Source of the DNA: Acidimicrobiia bacterium
Lineage (GTDB): Bacteria > Actinomycetota > Acidimicrobiia > Spongiisociales > ZC4RG35
DNA length: 18,736 nt
Assembly: GCA_009377735.1 (NCBI GenBank)
Contig: WHTL01000025.1
Location: 1-18,736 of the forward strand
Reading direction: 5' to 3'
Each line of letters opens with the position of its first letter. Position 1 is the stretch's first letter. The translations under genes and the position numbers were made by a program. Under the pieces are notes generated by a model that was not told where the DNA came from, made no database searches, and worked only from the letters and a program-made list of their open reading frames with translations. This document shows, piece after piece, positions 1 through 6,920 of this stretch.

Positions 1-540
1 GTGCTGGCATTCTGGACAGGGTTGCTTGCCGATTATCAGTTGGATCGATTCCGGGTCCTTATCGACCAGGATCTCGACCCCCAGGGGATCGGATACAACC
101 TGCTACGTAGCAAGCTCGCAATCGGGTCGGGCCAGTTGACGGGACGTGGACTCTTCCAGGGTGACGCCACCAACTTCAGATACATCCCCGAGCAGGAGAC
201 CGACTTCATCTTCACCGCGGTGGGGGAGCAACTGGGGTTCGTCGGCGGGATTCTGGTCTTGCTGGCATTTGGAATGATCATATGGCGCCTCCTCGTCATC
301 GGGGCCAATTCGAGAGATCGCTTTGGGACGCTGTTAGCGACCGGAATCGGTGCCATGCTCATGTTCCAGGTCTTTGTAAATATCGGGATGACCGTGGGGA
401 TCATGCCCGTCACCGGAATCCCTCTGCCATTCATGAGTCTGGGAGGATCCTCGTTCCAAATGACCACGATCGCTCTTGGCATCGCCAACTCCATCTGGTT
501 GCGTCGCAGTCCCGTACCGGGCGAACCCCAATTGATGTGA
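1..540 (+). CDS. rodA: Peptidoglycan glycosyltransferase RodA (SEDS family), 3' part only
   Basis: The gene enters from the left edge, so the GTG at base 1 is an internal codon and about the C-terminal half (179 residues) is present. SEDS proteins such as RodA and FtsW polymerise lipid II into glycan strands in the cytoplasmic membrane, with a partner transpeptidase. Visible family features are GYN followed by an AIGSG-type loop, the extracellular IPEQETDFIF segment, a GEQLGFVGG membrane entry, and the C-terminal MPVTGIPLPFMSLGGSS block. Three to four hydrophobic helices are present. I prefer RodA over FtsW because of the neighbourhood: RodA lies upstream of RNase E/G, rplU and rpmA in many actinobacteria. 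The FtsW alternative is not fully excluded from half a protein. The stop is TGA at 538-540, with no clear terminator behind it. Confidence 0.9.
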   Translation: MLAFWTGLLADYQLDRFRVLIDQDLDPQGIGYNLLRSKLAIGSGQLTGRGLFQGDATNFRYIPEQETDFIFTAVGEQLGFVGGILVLLAFGMIIWRLLVIGANSRDRFGTLLATGIGAMLMFQVFVNIGMTVGIMPVTGIPLPFMSLGGSSFQMTTIALGIANSIWLRRSPVPGEPQLM

Positions 541-623
541 GACACCATCTGAGGATCCCGTGCCGCAACTCTCGCACAGAATCTTGCCGGCCCTCGACGT
601 CCCTGGCTGCGTCCTCCGCCTTG

Positions 624-655
624 ACGCACGAACTCAGTGCGCCTTCGTTGTGCGT
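624..655. repeat. Imperfect inverted repeat between rodA and tdk
   Basis: The arms ACGCAC (624-629) and GTGCGT (650-655) are complementary. Pairing extends inward as AAC/GTT with one bulged G. The loop also holds a second copy of a GTGCGnCCTT-like word, so the stretch 616-660 looks internally repetitive. It lies in the 184 bp between rodA and the chosen tdk start. It could be a weak terminator, an mRNA structure or a dispersed palindrome; no T-tract follows. I see no second copy in this window. Confidence 0.35.
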
Positions 656-724
656 CCTTGCCAGATGACGCCAATGCCTCGCCAAGATCAATACCGACTT
701 ACGACACGGGATCCCGGCCCTCCC

Positions 725-1303
725 ATGTTCCGCCGGGGTCCGGCGGGATGGGTCGAGGTCATCTGCGGGCCCATGTTCTCGGGGAAGTCCGAGGAGCTCA
801 TAAGACGTGTTACCCGTTCTCGTATCGCCCGAGTTCCTGTGCAGGTCTTCAAGCCCTCTCTCGACGACCGATATTCCGAGGAGGCCGTCGTCTCGCACTC
901 TGATCTCTCGGCACCCGCAACCTCGGTGTCTTCCGCCTCTGCATTGAGGAAGGCGGTCCTCGACCGGACCGAGGTGGTGGGGGTAGATGAGGCGCAGTTC
1001 TTCGACAATGAGCTCGTTTCGGTGGTGGACGACCTCGCCGATTCCGGAGTTCAGGTGGTCATTGCGGGTCTCGACCTCGACTACCTGCGGCGTCCCTTTG
1101 GGCCGCTGCCTGATCTGTGTGACCACGCTGAGTATGTGACCAAGATGCTCGCCGTGTGCCATCGCTGCGGGGGGCCTGCTCTGTACACCCAGCGGCTCGT
1201 GCGATCCGACGACCTCGTGGTGATTGGCGCGGCCGAAGCCTACGAATCCCGCTGTCGGGGTTGTTATGACCCCGACGAGCCGGAGCAACCGGCCCTTCTG
1301 TGA
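725..1303 (+). CDS. tdk: Thymidine kinase, type II (tetrameric, zinc-binding)
   Basis: This enzyme phosphorylates thymidine to dTMP with ATP in the cytoplasmic nucleotide salvage pathway. With the ATG at 725 the protein is 192 residues, the normal family size. Walker A is GPMFSGKS (residues 15-22). The DDRY...SH segment follows at 47-58, and DEAQFF at 88-93 carries the catalytic Glu89. The zinc site is C145-x2-C148 and C177-x2-C180, with the thymidine-binding lasso between them. The open frame extends upstream to 560, but that extension is not family-like. No good Shine-Dalgarno sequence precedes 725, so the start is chosen by homology; ATG 680 and ATG 665 are alternatives. Its TGA (1301-1303) overlaps the next gene's ATG, implying translational coupling. 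Confidence 0.93.
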   Translation: MFRRGPAGWVEVICGPMFSGKSEELIRRVTRSRIARVPVQVFKPSLDDRYSEEAVVSHSDLSAPATSVSSASALRKAVLDRTEVVGVDEAQFFDNELVSVVDDLADSGVQVVIAGLDLDYLRRPFGPLPDLCDHAEYVTKMLAVCHRCGGPALYTQRLVRSDDLVVIGAAEAYESRCRGCYDPDEPEQPALL

Positions 1304-2067
1304 TGTCACGACACCGACTCTTCATTCTCGCCCTGGGCCTCATCGTGCTTGCTGCCTGCTCGGGTGGCGATCCGGAACCCGAGTCGACTACCACCGCCGC
1401 AGGGCTGTCCGCGACGAGTTCCCCCCAGACAAGCGACACCCCTCCTCAACCCAGCACCGATCCCGACGCCGAAGCCATTGGCGACGATGCTCTGGTCGCG
1501 GTGCTGGCCACGGAGTTCGAAGGAGGCATGCTCGATCCACTTCCGATGAGTGCCGAGACGGCGCAATGCGCCGCCGGTGCGATCGTGAGTTCGATGGAAG
1601 GCGGAGAAGGGATGAGTCTGGAGGACTACCTCGAATCGAGAGGAACGGAGGTCGAGGATGAGACGGTTGAGCTGGTCCTGGCATCGTATTTCGAGTGCTC
1701 GGAATCGAAGGTTGTGGGTGACGCCCTTGCCGACGATCTGATCGAATCCATTGGGTTTCCCGCCGATGAGGGGATGAGAGGCTGTCTCTCCGAGCGTCTC
1801 GATTCAGCCGATGAGGTGAGGGGGATCATGGGGCTGGAGGGTGGAACCACGGATCCCGTCTCGGTACTCGAAGGCTGTGTCGGGCTGGGCGACGTGATGT
1901 CGGTTGAGATAGCCGGGCTGACGGCGGAGCAGCACACCTGCCTCAATCGTCGGGGCGACGACGTCCTGGCAGCGATGCTACGCGCCGAGGAGGATGACAT
2001 GACCAGGCCGGCTCTGACCGCCGTCCTCGAGGCGTGTGGTCTGTCGCCCGGTTCTGGGGCTGAGTGA
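1303..2067 (+). CDS. Secreted lipoprotein with three cysteine-pair repeats, function unknown
   Basis: I do not recognise a family. The N-terminus is a lipoprotein signal: a basic start, a hydrophobic core, and the lipobox LAAC with Cys19. A Ser/Thr/Pro-rich acidic linker follows (about residues 20-58), as is typical of surface lipoproteins. The remaining 190 residues are acidic and helical-looking and carry exactly six more cysteines: C89/C132, C161/C192 and C213/C245. The two later pairs are spaced 31 and 32 residues, and each begins with a CL(S/N)(E/R)R-like helix and ends with VLE(G/A)C(V/G). This suggests internal duplication and three disulfides outside the cell. ATG 1303 shares its A with the tdk stop; GTG 1300 is directly adjacent. 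Lgt, encoded further along, would lipidate it. Confidence 0.8.
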   Translation: MSRHRLFILALGLIVLAACSGGDPEPESTTTAAGLSATSSPQTSDTPPQPSTDPDAEAIGDDALVAVLATEFEGGMLDPLPMSAETAQCAAGAIVSSMEGGEGMSLEDYLESRGTEVEDETVELVLASYFECSESKVVGDALADDLIESIGFPADEGMRGCLSERLDSADEVRGIMGLEGGTTDPVSVLEGCVGLGDVMSVEIAGLTAEQHTCLNRRGDDVLAAMLRAEEDDMTRPALTAVLEACGLSPGSGAE

Positions 2068-2070
2068 CGT

Positions 2071-2094
2071 TCTGGTAACCTTTTCCTCACCAGA
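2071..2094 (+). terminator. Weak stem-loop after the lipoprotein gene
   Basis: TCTGGT (2071-2076) can pair with ACCAGA (2089-2094) across a 12-nt pyrimidine-rich loop. It starts 3 nt after the lipoprotein stop, where a terminator would be expected. There is no U-tract, so at best it is a weak or Rho-assisted terminator. Confidence 0.3.
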
Positions 2095-2202
2095 GTCGTA
2101 TACCAATTCGGCGACTCGGACCGAGCTCCCGCCAGCAGACTTCGCTCTGTCCCAGCCAGACGAGATGATTCTCGGGCAGGGACACGGTTTTCAGACGGGA
2201 TA

Positions 2203-2239
2203 GATCCGGGACACCCGGTCGAGTTTCACCTCGGTGAAA
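2203..2239 (+). promoter_or_regulatory. Tandem hairpins in the RNase E/G leader
   Basis: Two adjacent stem-loops lie about 55-90 nt before the RNase E/G start codon. The first is CCGGG-ACA-CCCGG (2206-2218), extendable by GA/TC around a bulge. The second is TTTCACC-TC-GGTGAAA (2224-2239), a 7-bp stem with a 2-nt centre that could also act as an operator palindrome. They occupy the second half of a 227-bp gene-free interval (2068-2294), which otherwise holds no ORF I can support. Enterobacterial rne is autoregulated through a structured 5' leader, so a similar role is possible here but unproven. Confidence 0.4.
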
Positions 2240-2281
2240 GGACCACCCTCGTTTCTCGGAGAGTTCGTACAAGTTTCAGAT

Positions 2282-2287
2282 AGGAGT
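2282..2287 (+). promoter_or_regulatory. Ribosome binding site of the RNase E/G gene
   Basis: AGGAG (2282-2286) with an extra T downstream sits 8 nt before ATG 2295. This fixes the start of an N-terminal extension that homology alone could not place. Confidence 0.75.
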
Positions 2288-2294
2288 TGACAAC

Positions 2295-3848
2295 ATGGCT
2301 TGGTTTCGACGTAGCAGCCCACAGGTGCTGCGTAAGTCGACCGCGACTATTGACGAAGAGCGCAAGCTCGTTCGTAAGGGTGACAGCACGGTGGAGATTC
2401 GCCGTGTGGAGGAGGCATCCGACAGGGCAAAGCCCCGACAGGAGAAGAAGGGTTCCCAGAATCGACAGACCAATAAGGGTCAGAGACCTTCCCGAGATAG
2501 GAACAGGGGGGACTCCAGAAGAAACGGTAATCGCTCGCGGCGGCGGCGAGATGAGGAGATCATCGTCCCTCCCGACGTTGGACGTCGGCAGATGCTGGTC
2601 AAGGTAACCGATCACGGCACCCAGATCGTGGTGATGGAGGGACCGGTGCTCGTCGAGCATTACATGACGGGTACCGCCAACCAGTCCGTGGTCGGCAACG
2701 TCTACCTTGCCAGGGTGCGCAACGTCCTCCCGGGGATGGAAGCGGCCTTCCTCGATTTCGGCGCGGAGAAGAATGGCGTCCTCTATATCGGAGATGTGAA
2801 CTCCCGCAAGGAGAATGCCCGAATCGAGGATCTGCTCTCGGAGAATGATCAGGTTGTGGTCCAAGTCGTCCGTGACGCCATGGGAACCAAGGGAGCCCGT
2901 CTCACGGGTCAGCCATCCCTTGCAGGGCGATATCTGGTCCTCGTGCCGAACAGCAAGACCGAAGGGATAAGCCGTCGGCTTCCGGATGGGGAGCGGGAGC
3001 GTCTCCGTTCCATCCTCAGGGAAGTAAAGCCGGAGGGTTACGGCGTGATCGTCAGAACGGCAGCCCTCCACGCCTCGGCGGAGGAGATCGCGGCCGATAT
3101 CGCCCGTTTGGAGCGTCGCTGGAACGACATCGAGAAGAGGGTGGGCCAAAGCACCGCCCCTGCCGTGGTCCATGAGGAGCCGGCGCTTCTCATCAAGACA
3201 ATCCGGGAGCATTTCACAGACGATTTCCGACGGCTCCTCATCGATGACAGGGAGAGCCATGACCAGGTAATGGACTATCTCCGTGCCACCGCACCTGACC
3301 TGGTGTCGAAGGTTCGTCCTTACGACGATGGTGACATCGACATCTTCGAGCGATATCACGTAGATGATCAGCTCAAGAAGGCACTGGAGAGGAAGGTGTA
3401 CCTTCCCTCAGGAGGGCATCTCGTCATCGACAGGACCGAGGCGCTCACCGTCATCGACGTGAACACGGGCCGATTCGTAGGTAGCTCGAATCTCGAGGAG
3501 ACGGTACTCCACAACAATCTCGAGGCTGCCGAGGAGATCGGCAGACAGCTCCGACTACGTGATATCGGCGGAATCATCGTCATCGATTTCATCGATATGG
3601 AGATCGAGAAGAATCAGGAGGCGGTCCTCCGCAAACTCCGGGAGACGCTTGCCAAGGACAAGACCCGGACACAGGTGTTCGATGTCTCTGCGTTGGGCTT
3701 GGTGGAACTGACACGAAAGAACGTGTCGGCGGGTCTGGTCGAACAGTTCAGCACCCCGTGCGAGCACTGCGATGGCCGCGGTGTCGTCATCCACTCGGAT
3801 GCGGTCCATGGCGGCGAGGAGCTGCAGAGAGTCCTAGAGGTCGGTTGA
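2295..3848 (+). CDS. rne: Ribonuclease E/G family endoribonuclease
   Basis: This is a single-strand-specific endoribonuclease for mRNA decay and rRNA/tRNA processing. The 517 residues are an N-terminal tail of about 100 residues followed by the catalytic core, with almost nothing after it. The tail is very basic and low in complexity (Arg/Asn/Ser-rich, about residues 50-88) and is likely a disordered RNA-binding extension. The S1-like region (about 115-200) is followed by the RNase H-like and DNase I-like parts. The magnesium-binding aspartates appear as D388 in IDVNTG and D431 in IDFIDM. Their 43-residue spacing matches the E. coli D303/D346 pair. The zinc-link is C489-E-H-C492. There is no C-terminal degradosome scaffold, so it is intermediate between RNase G and the long actinobacterial RNase E; rng is an alternative symbol. 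L21 follows 68 bp downstream. Confidence 0.93.
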   Translation: MAWFRRSSPQVLRKSTATIDEERKLVRKGDSTVEIRRVEEASDRAKPRQEKKGSQNRQTNKGQRPSRDRNRGDSRRNGNRSRRRRDEEIIVPPDVGRRQMLVKVTDHGTQIVVMEGPVLVEHYMTGTANQSVVGNVYLARVRNVLPGMEAAFLDFGAEKNGVLYIGDVNSRKENARIEDLLSENDQVVVQVVRDAMGTKGARLTGQPSLAGRYLVLVPNSKTEGISRRLPDGERERLRSILREVKPEGYGVIVRTAALHASAEEIAADIARLERRWNDIEKRVGQSTAPAVVHEEPALLIKTIREHFTDDFRRLLIDDRESHDQVMDYLRATAPDLVSKVRPYDDGDIDIFERYHVDDQLKKALERKVYLPSGGHLVIDRTEALTVIDVNTGRFVGSSNLEETVLHNNLEAAEEIGRQLRLRDIGGIIVIDFIDMEIEKNQEAVLRKLRETLAKDKTRTQVFDVSALGLVELTRKNVSAGLVEQFSTPCEHCDGRGVVIHSDAVHGGEELQRVLEVG

Positions 3849-3916
3849 ACGGTTTTCCCGATGAACCATCCAACGTCTAAACTTACGTGTTGATCCCCCT
3901 TTCCAGAGGTCCATTC

Positions 3917-4261
3917 ATGTATGCCATAATCCGCGCCGGCGGGAAACAAGCGAAGGTGAAGTCCGGCGACGTGATCAATGTCGAGCGTCTTGCCACCGAC
4001 GGTGACGTCGAGTTCGAACCAGTCCTCATCGTCGATGAGGACGGCACCGCCCATTCTGAACGTGGGCTCCTCGAAGGCTCCAGTGTCACCGCCAAGGTCA
4101 TCGGAGAGACGAGCGGCCCCAAGATCCGCATCTTCAAGTACAAGAACAAGACCGGCTATCGCCGTCGTCAGGGCCACCGACAGCACTACACCAGCGTCGA
4201 GATCACCGGAATCACGCTCCCCGCGGGGGCGAAGGTGGCCACTCCCAAAGAAGAGGAGTAA
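3917..4261 (+). CDS. rplU: 50S ribosomal protein L21 (bL21)
   Basis: This is a structural component of the large subunit that contacts 23S rRNA. The protein is 114 residues. It begins MYAIIRAGGKQAKVK, the canonical bL21 start, and contains the signature KxKNKTGYRRRQGHRQHYT near residues 74-90. The C-terminus has a short extra Lys/Glu tail. An upstream in-frame ATG at 3887 would add 10 residues that are not family-like, and AGAGG at 3905-3909 supports 3917. A possible -10 box TAAACT (3878-3883) lies in the 68-bp gap after RNase E/G, so a second promoter here is plausible but weakly supported. It is followed 3 bp later by rpmA, the universal pairing. Confidence 0.97.
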   Translation: MYAIIRAGGKQAKVKSGDVINVERLATDGDVEFEPVLIVDEDGTAHSERGLLEGSSVTAKVIGETSGPKIRIFKYKNKTGYRRRQGHRQHYTSVEITGITLPAGAKVATPKEEE

Positions 4262-4264
4262 ACC

Positions 4265-4552
4265 ATGTCAAAGACCAAAGCAGGCGGTTCCACGAGGAAC
4301 GGTCGCGATTCGAAGGCACAACGTCTTGGTCCAAAGGTATTCGACGGTCAGCATGTCAACGCAGGCTCTATCATCGTGCGTCAGCGCGGAACCCGTATTC
4401 ATCCAGGCGAGAATGTGGGTAGGGGTAAGGACGACACTCTTTTCGCTACCACCACGGGTGTGGTGAGCTACAGCACCCGGAACCGGCGTCGTCTGGTCGA
4501 TGTCAGGTTGCTGAGTGACTCCACCGAGTCGGTAGCCGCCGACTCGCACTGA
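4265..4552 (+). CDS. rpmA: 50S ribosomal protein L27 (bL27)
   Basis: L27 reaches the peptidyl transferase centre with its N-terminal tail. The 95-residue protein starts MSKTKAGGSTRNGRDS, so the tail is directly at the start codon. The cleaved N-terminal extension known from Firmicutes L27 is absent. The core IIVRQRGTRIHPGENVGRGKDDTLFA is intact. The C-terminus (about residues 80-95) is a short acidic/Ser-rich extension. GAGGAG at 4253-4258, inside the end of rplU, is its ribosome binding site. obgE starts 26 bp downstream. Confidence 0.97.
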   Translation: MSKTKAGGSTRNGRDSKAQRLGPKVFDGQHVNAGSIIVRQRGTRIHPGENVGRGKDDTLFATTTGVVSYSTRNRRRLVDVRLLSDSTESVAADSH

Positions 4553-4568
4553 ATGCCCTGACCTCACT

Positions 4569-4573
4569 AGGTG
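4569..4573 (+). promoter_or_regulatory. Ribosome binding site deciding the obgE start
   Basis: AGGTG, a perfect match to part of the anti-Shine-Dalgarno sequence, lies 5 nt before GTG 4579. From the second candidate, GTG 4588, the spacing would be 14 nt. This favours a start at 4579. Confidence 0.55.
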
Positions 4574-4578
4574 CCCCG

Positions 4579-5841
4579 GTGGCCTCTGTGTTCGTCGACC
4601 AGGTAAAGGTTCACCTCCAGGGAGGGAATGGTGGGGCCGGTGTTGCCGCGTTCGTCAGGGCCAGGGGCAAACCCAAGGGAAAACCAATCGGCGGGGACGG
4701 AGGTCATGGTGGTGATGCGATCATCCGTGCCGATGCCGGCATGGCGAGCTTGCTCACCTATCAGCGCAACCCACACCACACGGCCGGGGATGGTGCCCAC
4801 GGTAAAGGAGACCACCAGCATGGGAGGCGTGGTGAGGATCTGGTACTACCAGTGCCGAGAGGAACCCTGATCAAGGACGAAGACGGCACGGTCCTGGCCG
4901 ATCTGGTGGAGGATGGTCAGGAACTGGTCGTCGTCCGTGGAGGTAGAGGTGGCCGGGGGAACGCCTCCTTCCTGTCCCGGACCCGTCGCGCTCCCCAGAT
5001 CGCCGAACAGGGCGAGTATGGACGGACCCGCTCCCTCACCCTCGAACTCAAGCTCATCGCCGATGTCGCACTGGTCGGATACCCAAACGCCGGAAAGTCA
5101 ACCCTTATCTCTAGGGTCTCCGCAGCCAACCCAAAGATCGCCGACTACCCATTCACGACCCTCGAGCCCAACCTCGGTGTGGTAGAGATAGACGATCGTC
5201 AGTTCGTGATGGCCGACATACCCGGTCTCATCGAGGGAGCAGCATCCGGAAAGGGTTTGGGTCATGAGTTCCTGCGACATGTGGAGAGAGCAAGGGTCCT
5301 CGTCGTTCTGCTCGACCCGTCATTCCTGCAAACGGACGGAGTCGGGACCCAACTCGACGTCCTCACCAGCGAACTCGACTCCTTTTCAGCAGATCTAGCA
5401 AGACGTCCTCGCCTCACCGCCATAAGTAAGGGCGATTCCCCAGAGGCCGACGAGGCCGCCGCCCTCCTACCTGATGCCATGGTGATCTCGGCGATGACGG
5501 GGGAGGGACTCACACCCTTCCTCCACCGTGTCGCCGACATCGTTGATTCCGCCGAGAGGGAGGCACCCGACAGGAGAGGGTTTGTCCTGCATCGTCCGGT
5601 GGAGCGTCCCATCACCGTGCGACGCGAGGGTGACGCCTGGCGTGTGGAAGGTCTTGGCGCCGAGCGTGCTGTTGCCTTTTCGGATCTCACCATCCCGGAG
5701 GCTGCTGATATGGCCGCAAAGCGTTTGTCCAAGCTCGGAATCGACGACCTTCTCCGTCGAAGCGGCGCCGTTGACGGCGACGAGGTCCGGATCGGTGACC
5801 TCTTCTTCGAATTCGAGCCCGATATCGGTGAGGAGGAGTGA
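4579..5841 (+). CDS. obgE: GTPase ObgE/CgtA, ribosome assembly factor
   Basis: This essential GTPase binds the 50S subunit in late assembly and links growth to GTP/ppGpp. The 420 residues hold three domains. The glycine-rich Obg fold (about 1-160) begins with FVDQVKVHLQGGNGG. The G domain (about 161-335) has G1 GYPNAGKST at 167-175, the FTTLEPNLG switch I segment, G3 DIPGL at 213-217 and G5 ISAMTGEG. The C-terminal OCT domain covers about 343-420, as in most actinobacterial and Gram-positive Obg proteins. One oddity is the G4 motif, usually NKxD, which reads S283-K-G-D286. The start is GTG, at 4579 or 4588. It ends in AGGAGGAGTGATG, where the stop overlaps the proB start. Confidence 0.96.
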   Translation: MASVFVDQVKVHLQGGNGGAGVAAFVRARGKPKGKPIGGDGGHGGDAIIRADAGMASLLTYQRNPHHTAGDGAHGKGDHQHGRRGEDLVLPVPRGTLIKDEDGTVLADLVEDGQELVVVRGGRGGRGNASFLSRTRRAPQIAEQGEYGRTRSLTLELKLIADVALVGYPNAGKSTLISRVSAANPKIADYPFTTLEPNLGVVEIDDRQFVMADIPGLIEGAASGKGLGHEFLRHVERARVLVVLLDPSFLQTDGVGTQLDVLTSELDSFSADLARRPRLTAISKGDSPEADEAAALLPDAMVISAMTGEGLTPFLHRVADIVDSAEREAPDRRGFVLHRPVERPITVRREGDAWRVEGLGAERAVAFSDLTIPEAADMAAKRLSKLGIDDLLRRSGAVDGDEVRIGDLFFEFEPDIGEEE

Positions 5842-6920
5842 TGCGACGAGCAGTCGGCGAGGGGTTGCCTGTCGTGGTCAAGGTTGGGTCGTCGAGTCTG
5901 GTGGGGCAGAACGGGGGGCTGCGGGGTGAGGCCGTGGAGCGTGTTGCCACCATGGTGGCCCGTCTGTGGCGACGTGGGCACCCTGCCATCCTGGTCACCT
6001 CTGCGGCGGTGGCAGCCGGGTTTCCTGCATTGGGTCTCACGGAACGGCCGCAAGATCTAACCGGACTCCAGGTGGCAGCTGCGGTGGGTCAGGGGAGACT
6101 CATGCAGGCCTACACCGATGCCTTTGGCCACTCCGATCTCGTGGTGGGCCAGGTGCTGCTCACCAGAGACGTCTTCGCCGATCGGAGTCAGTATCTACAT
6201 GCCGGAAACGCGCTGCGGCGCCTGTTGTCGGCCGGGGTGGTCCCAGTGGTCAACGAGAACGACACCGTGGCGGTCGAAGGGCTCAAAATGGGCGACAATG
6301 ATCGTCTCGCGGCGATGGTCTCACATCTGGCCGGAGCGGGAATGCTGGTCATTCTCACCGACACTGACGGTTTGTTTGACAGTGATCCCACCCTCGCCGA
6401 TGCCGCTCTGCTCGAAGCCGTGAAGCACAACGATGCCATACTCGACGAGTTGAGTGGTGTTGGCAGGTTCGGATCGGGTGGCGTGGGAACGAAGGTGATG
6501 GCCGCAAGGATGGCGGCGTGGTCCGGTGTGCCTACGGTTATCGCCAAATCCACCGATGAGAACATCATCGACGATGCTATCGATGGCAAGCCCGTCGGAA
6601 CATGGGTGGAGCCCATGGAAGAGGGTCTCCCTGCGCGCAAGCTCTGGATAGCCTTCGGTAAGACCCCACATGGGAGGATCAGCATCGATGAAGGTGCTGT
6701 TCGTGCCCTGGTGCGTGATGGTCGCTCGCTGTTGGCCGTCGGTGTGACCGATGTGCATGGAGATTTTGAGACCGGGGATGTGGTGGACGTTGACGATCAC
6801 ACCGGTTCGGTGGTGGCCAGGGGCCTGGCCTCGATGTCATCGGCAACCCTGGAGGCGGTCTATGGCCAGAGGGGCCGAGGAGAGGCCATCCACCGCGACC
6901 ACATGGTGGTGTTGGGCTGA
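5841..6920 (+). CDS. proB: Glutamate 5-kinase (gamma-glutamyl kinase) with PUA domain
   Basis: The enzyme phosphorylates glutamate to gamma-glutamyl phosphate, the first and feedback-controlled step of proline synthesis. It has 359 residues. The amino-acid kinase domain (1 to about 262) shows VVVKVGSSSL with Lys14, VTSAAVAAG, VNENDTV at 138-144, GDND at 151-154, LTDTDGLF and the phosphate-binding GSGGVGTK at 211-218. The C-terminal PUA domain spans about 275-355 and ends in AIHRDHMVV. ATG 5841 shares its A with the obgE stop, and AGGAGG at 5831-5836 precedes it. The partner proA is about 6 kb away at 12979 in a different transcription unit, so the pair is split. The lgt start overlaps its stop. 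Confidence 0.96.
   Translation: MRRAVGEGLPVVVKVGSSSLVGQNGGLRGEAVERVATMVARLWRRGHPAILVTSAAVAAGFPALGLTERPQDLTGLQVAAAVGQGRLMQAYTDAFGHSDLVVGQVLLTRDVFADRSQYLHAGNALRRLLSAGVVPVVNENDTVAVEGLKMGDNDRLAAMVSHLAGAGMLVILTDTDGLFDSDPTLADAALLEAVKHNDAILDELSGVGRFGSGGVGTKVMAARMAAWSGVPTVIAKSTDENIIDDAIDGKPVGTWVEPMEEGLPARKLWIAFGKTPHGRISIDEGAVRALVRDGRSLLAVGVTDVHGDFETGDVVDVDDHTGSVVARGLASMSSATLEAVYGQRGRGEAIHRDHMVVLG

Noticed and set aside
560..724. N-terminal extension of thymidine kinase
   Set aside because: The 55 extra residues have no family similarity and run through an inverted repeat; type II thymidine kinases start just before the Walker A strand.
2286..2292. TTGACA-like -35 box before RNase E/G
   Set aside because: GTTGACAAC lies between the ribosome binding site and ATG 2295, so it cannot serve as the promoter of this gene; no matching -10 box follows.
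2226..3359. Long minus-strand frame (377 codons) opposite RNase E/G
   Set aside because: It is a shadow of the strong RNase E/G gene in GC-rich DNA; its translation shows no domain or motif.
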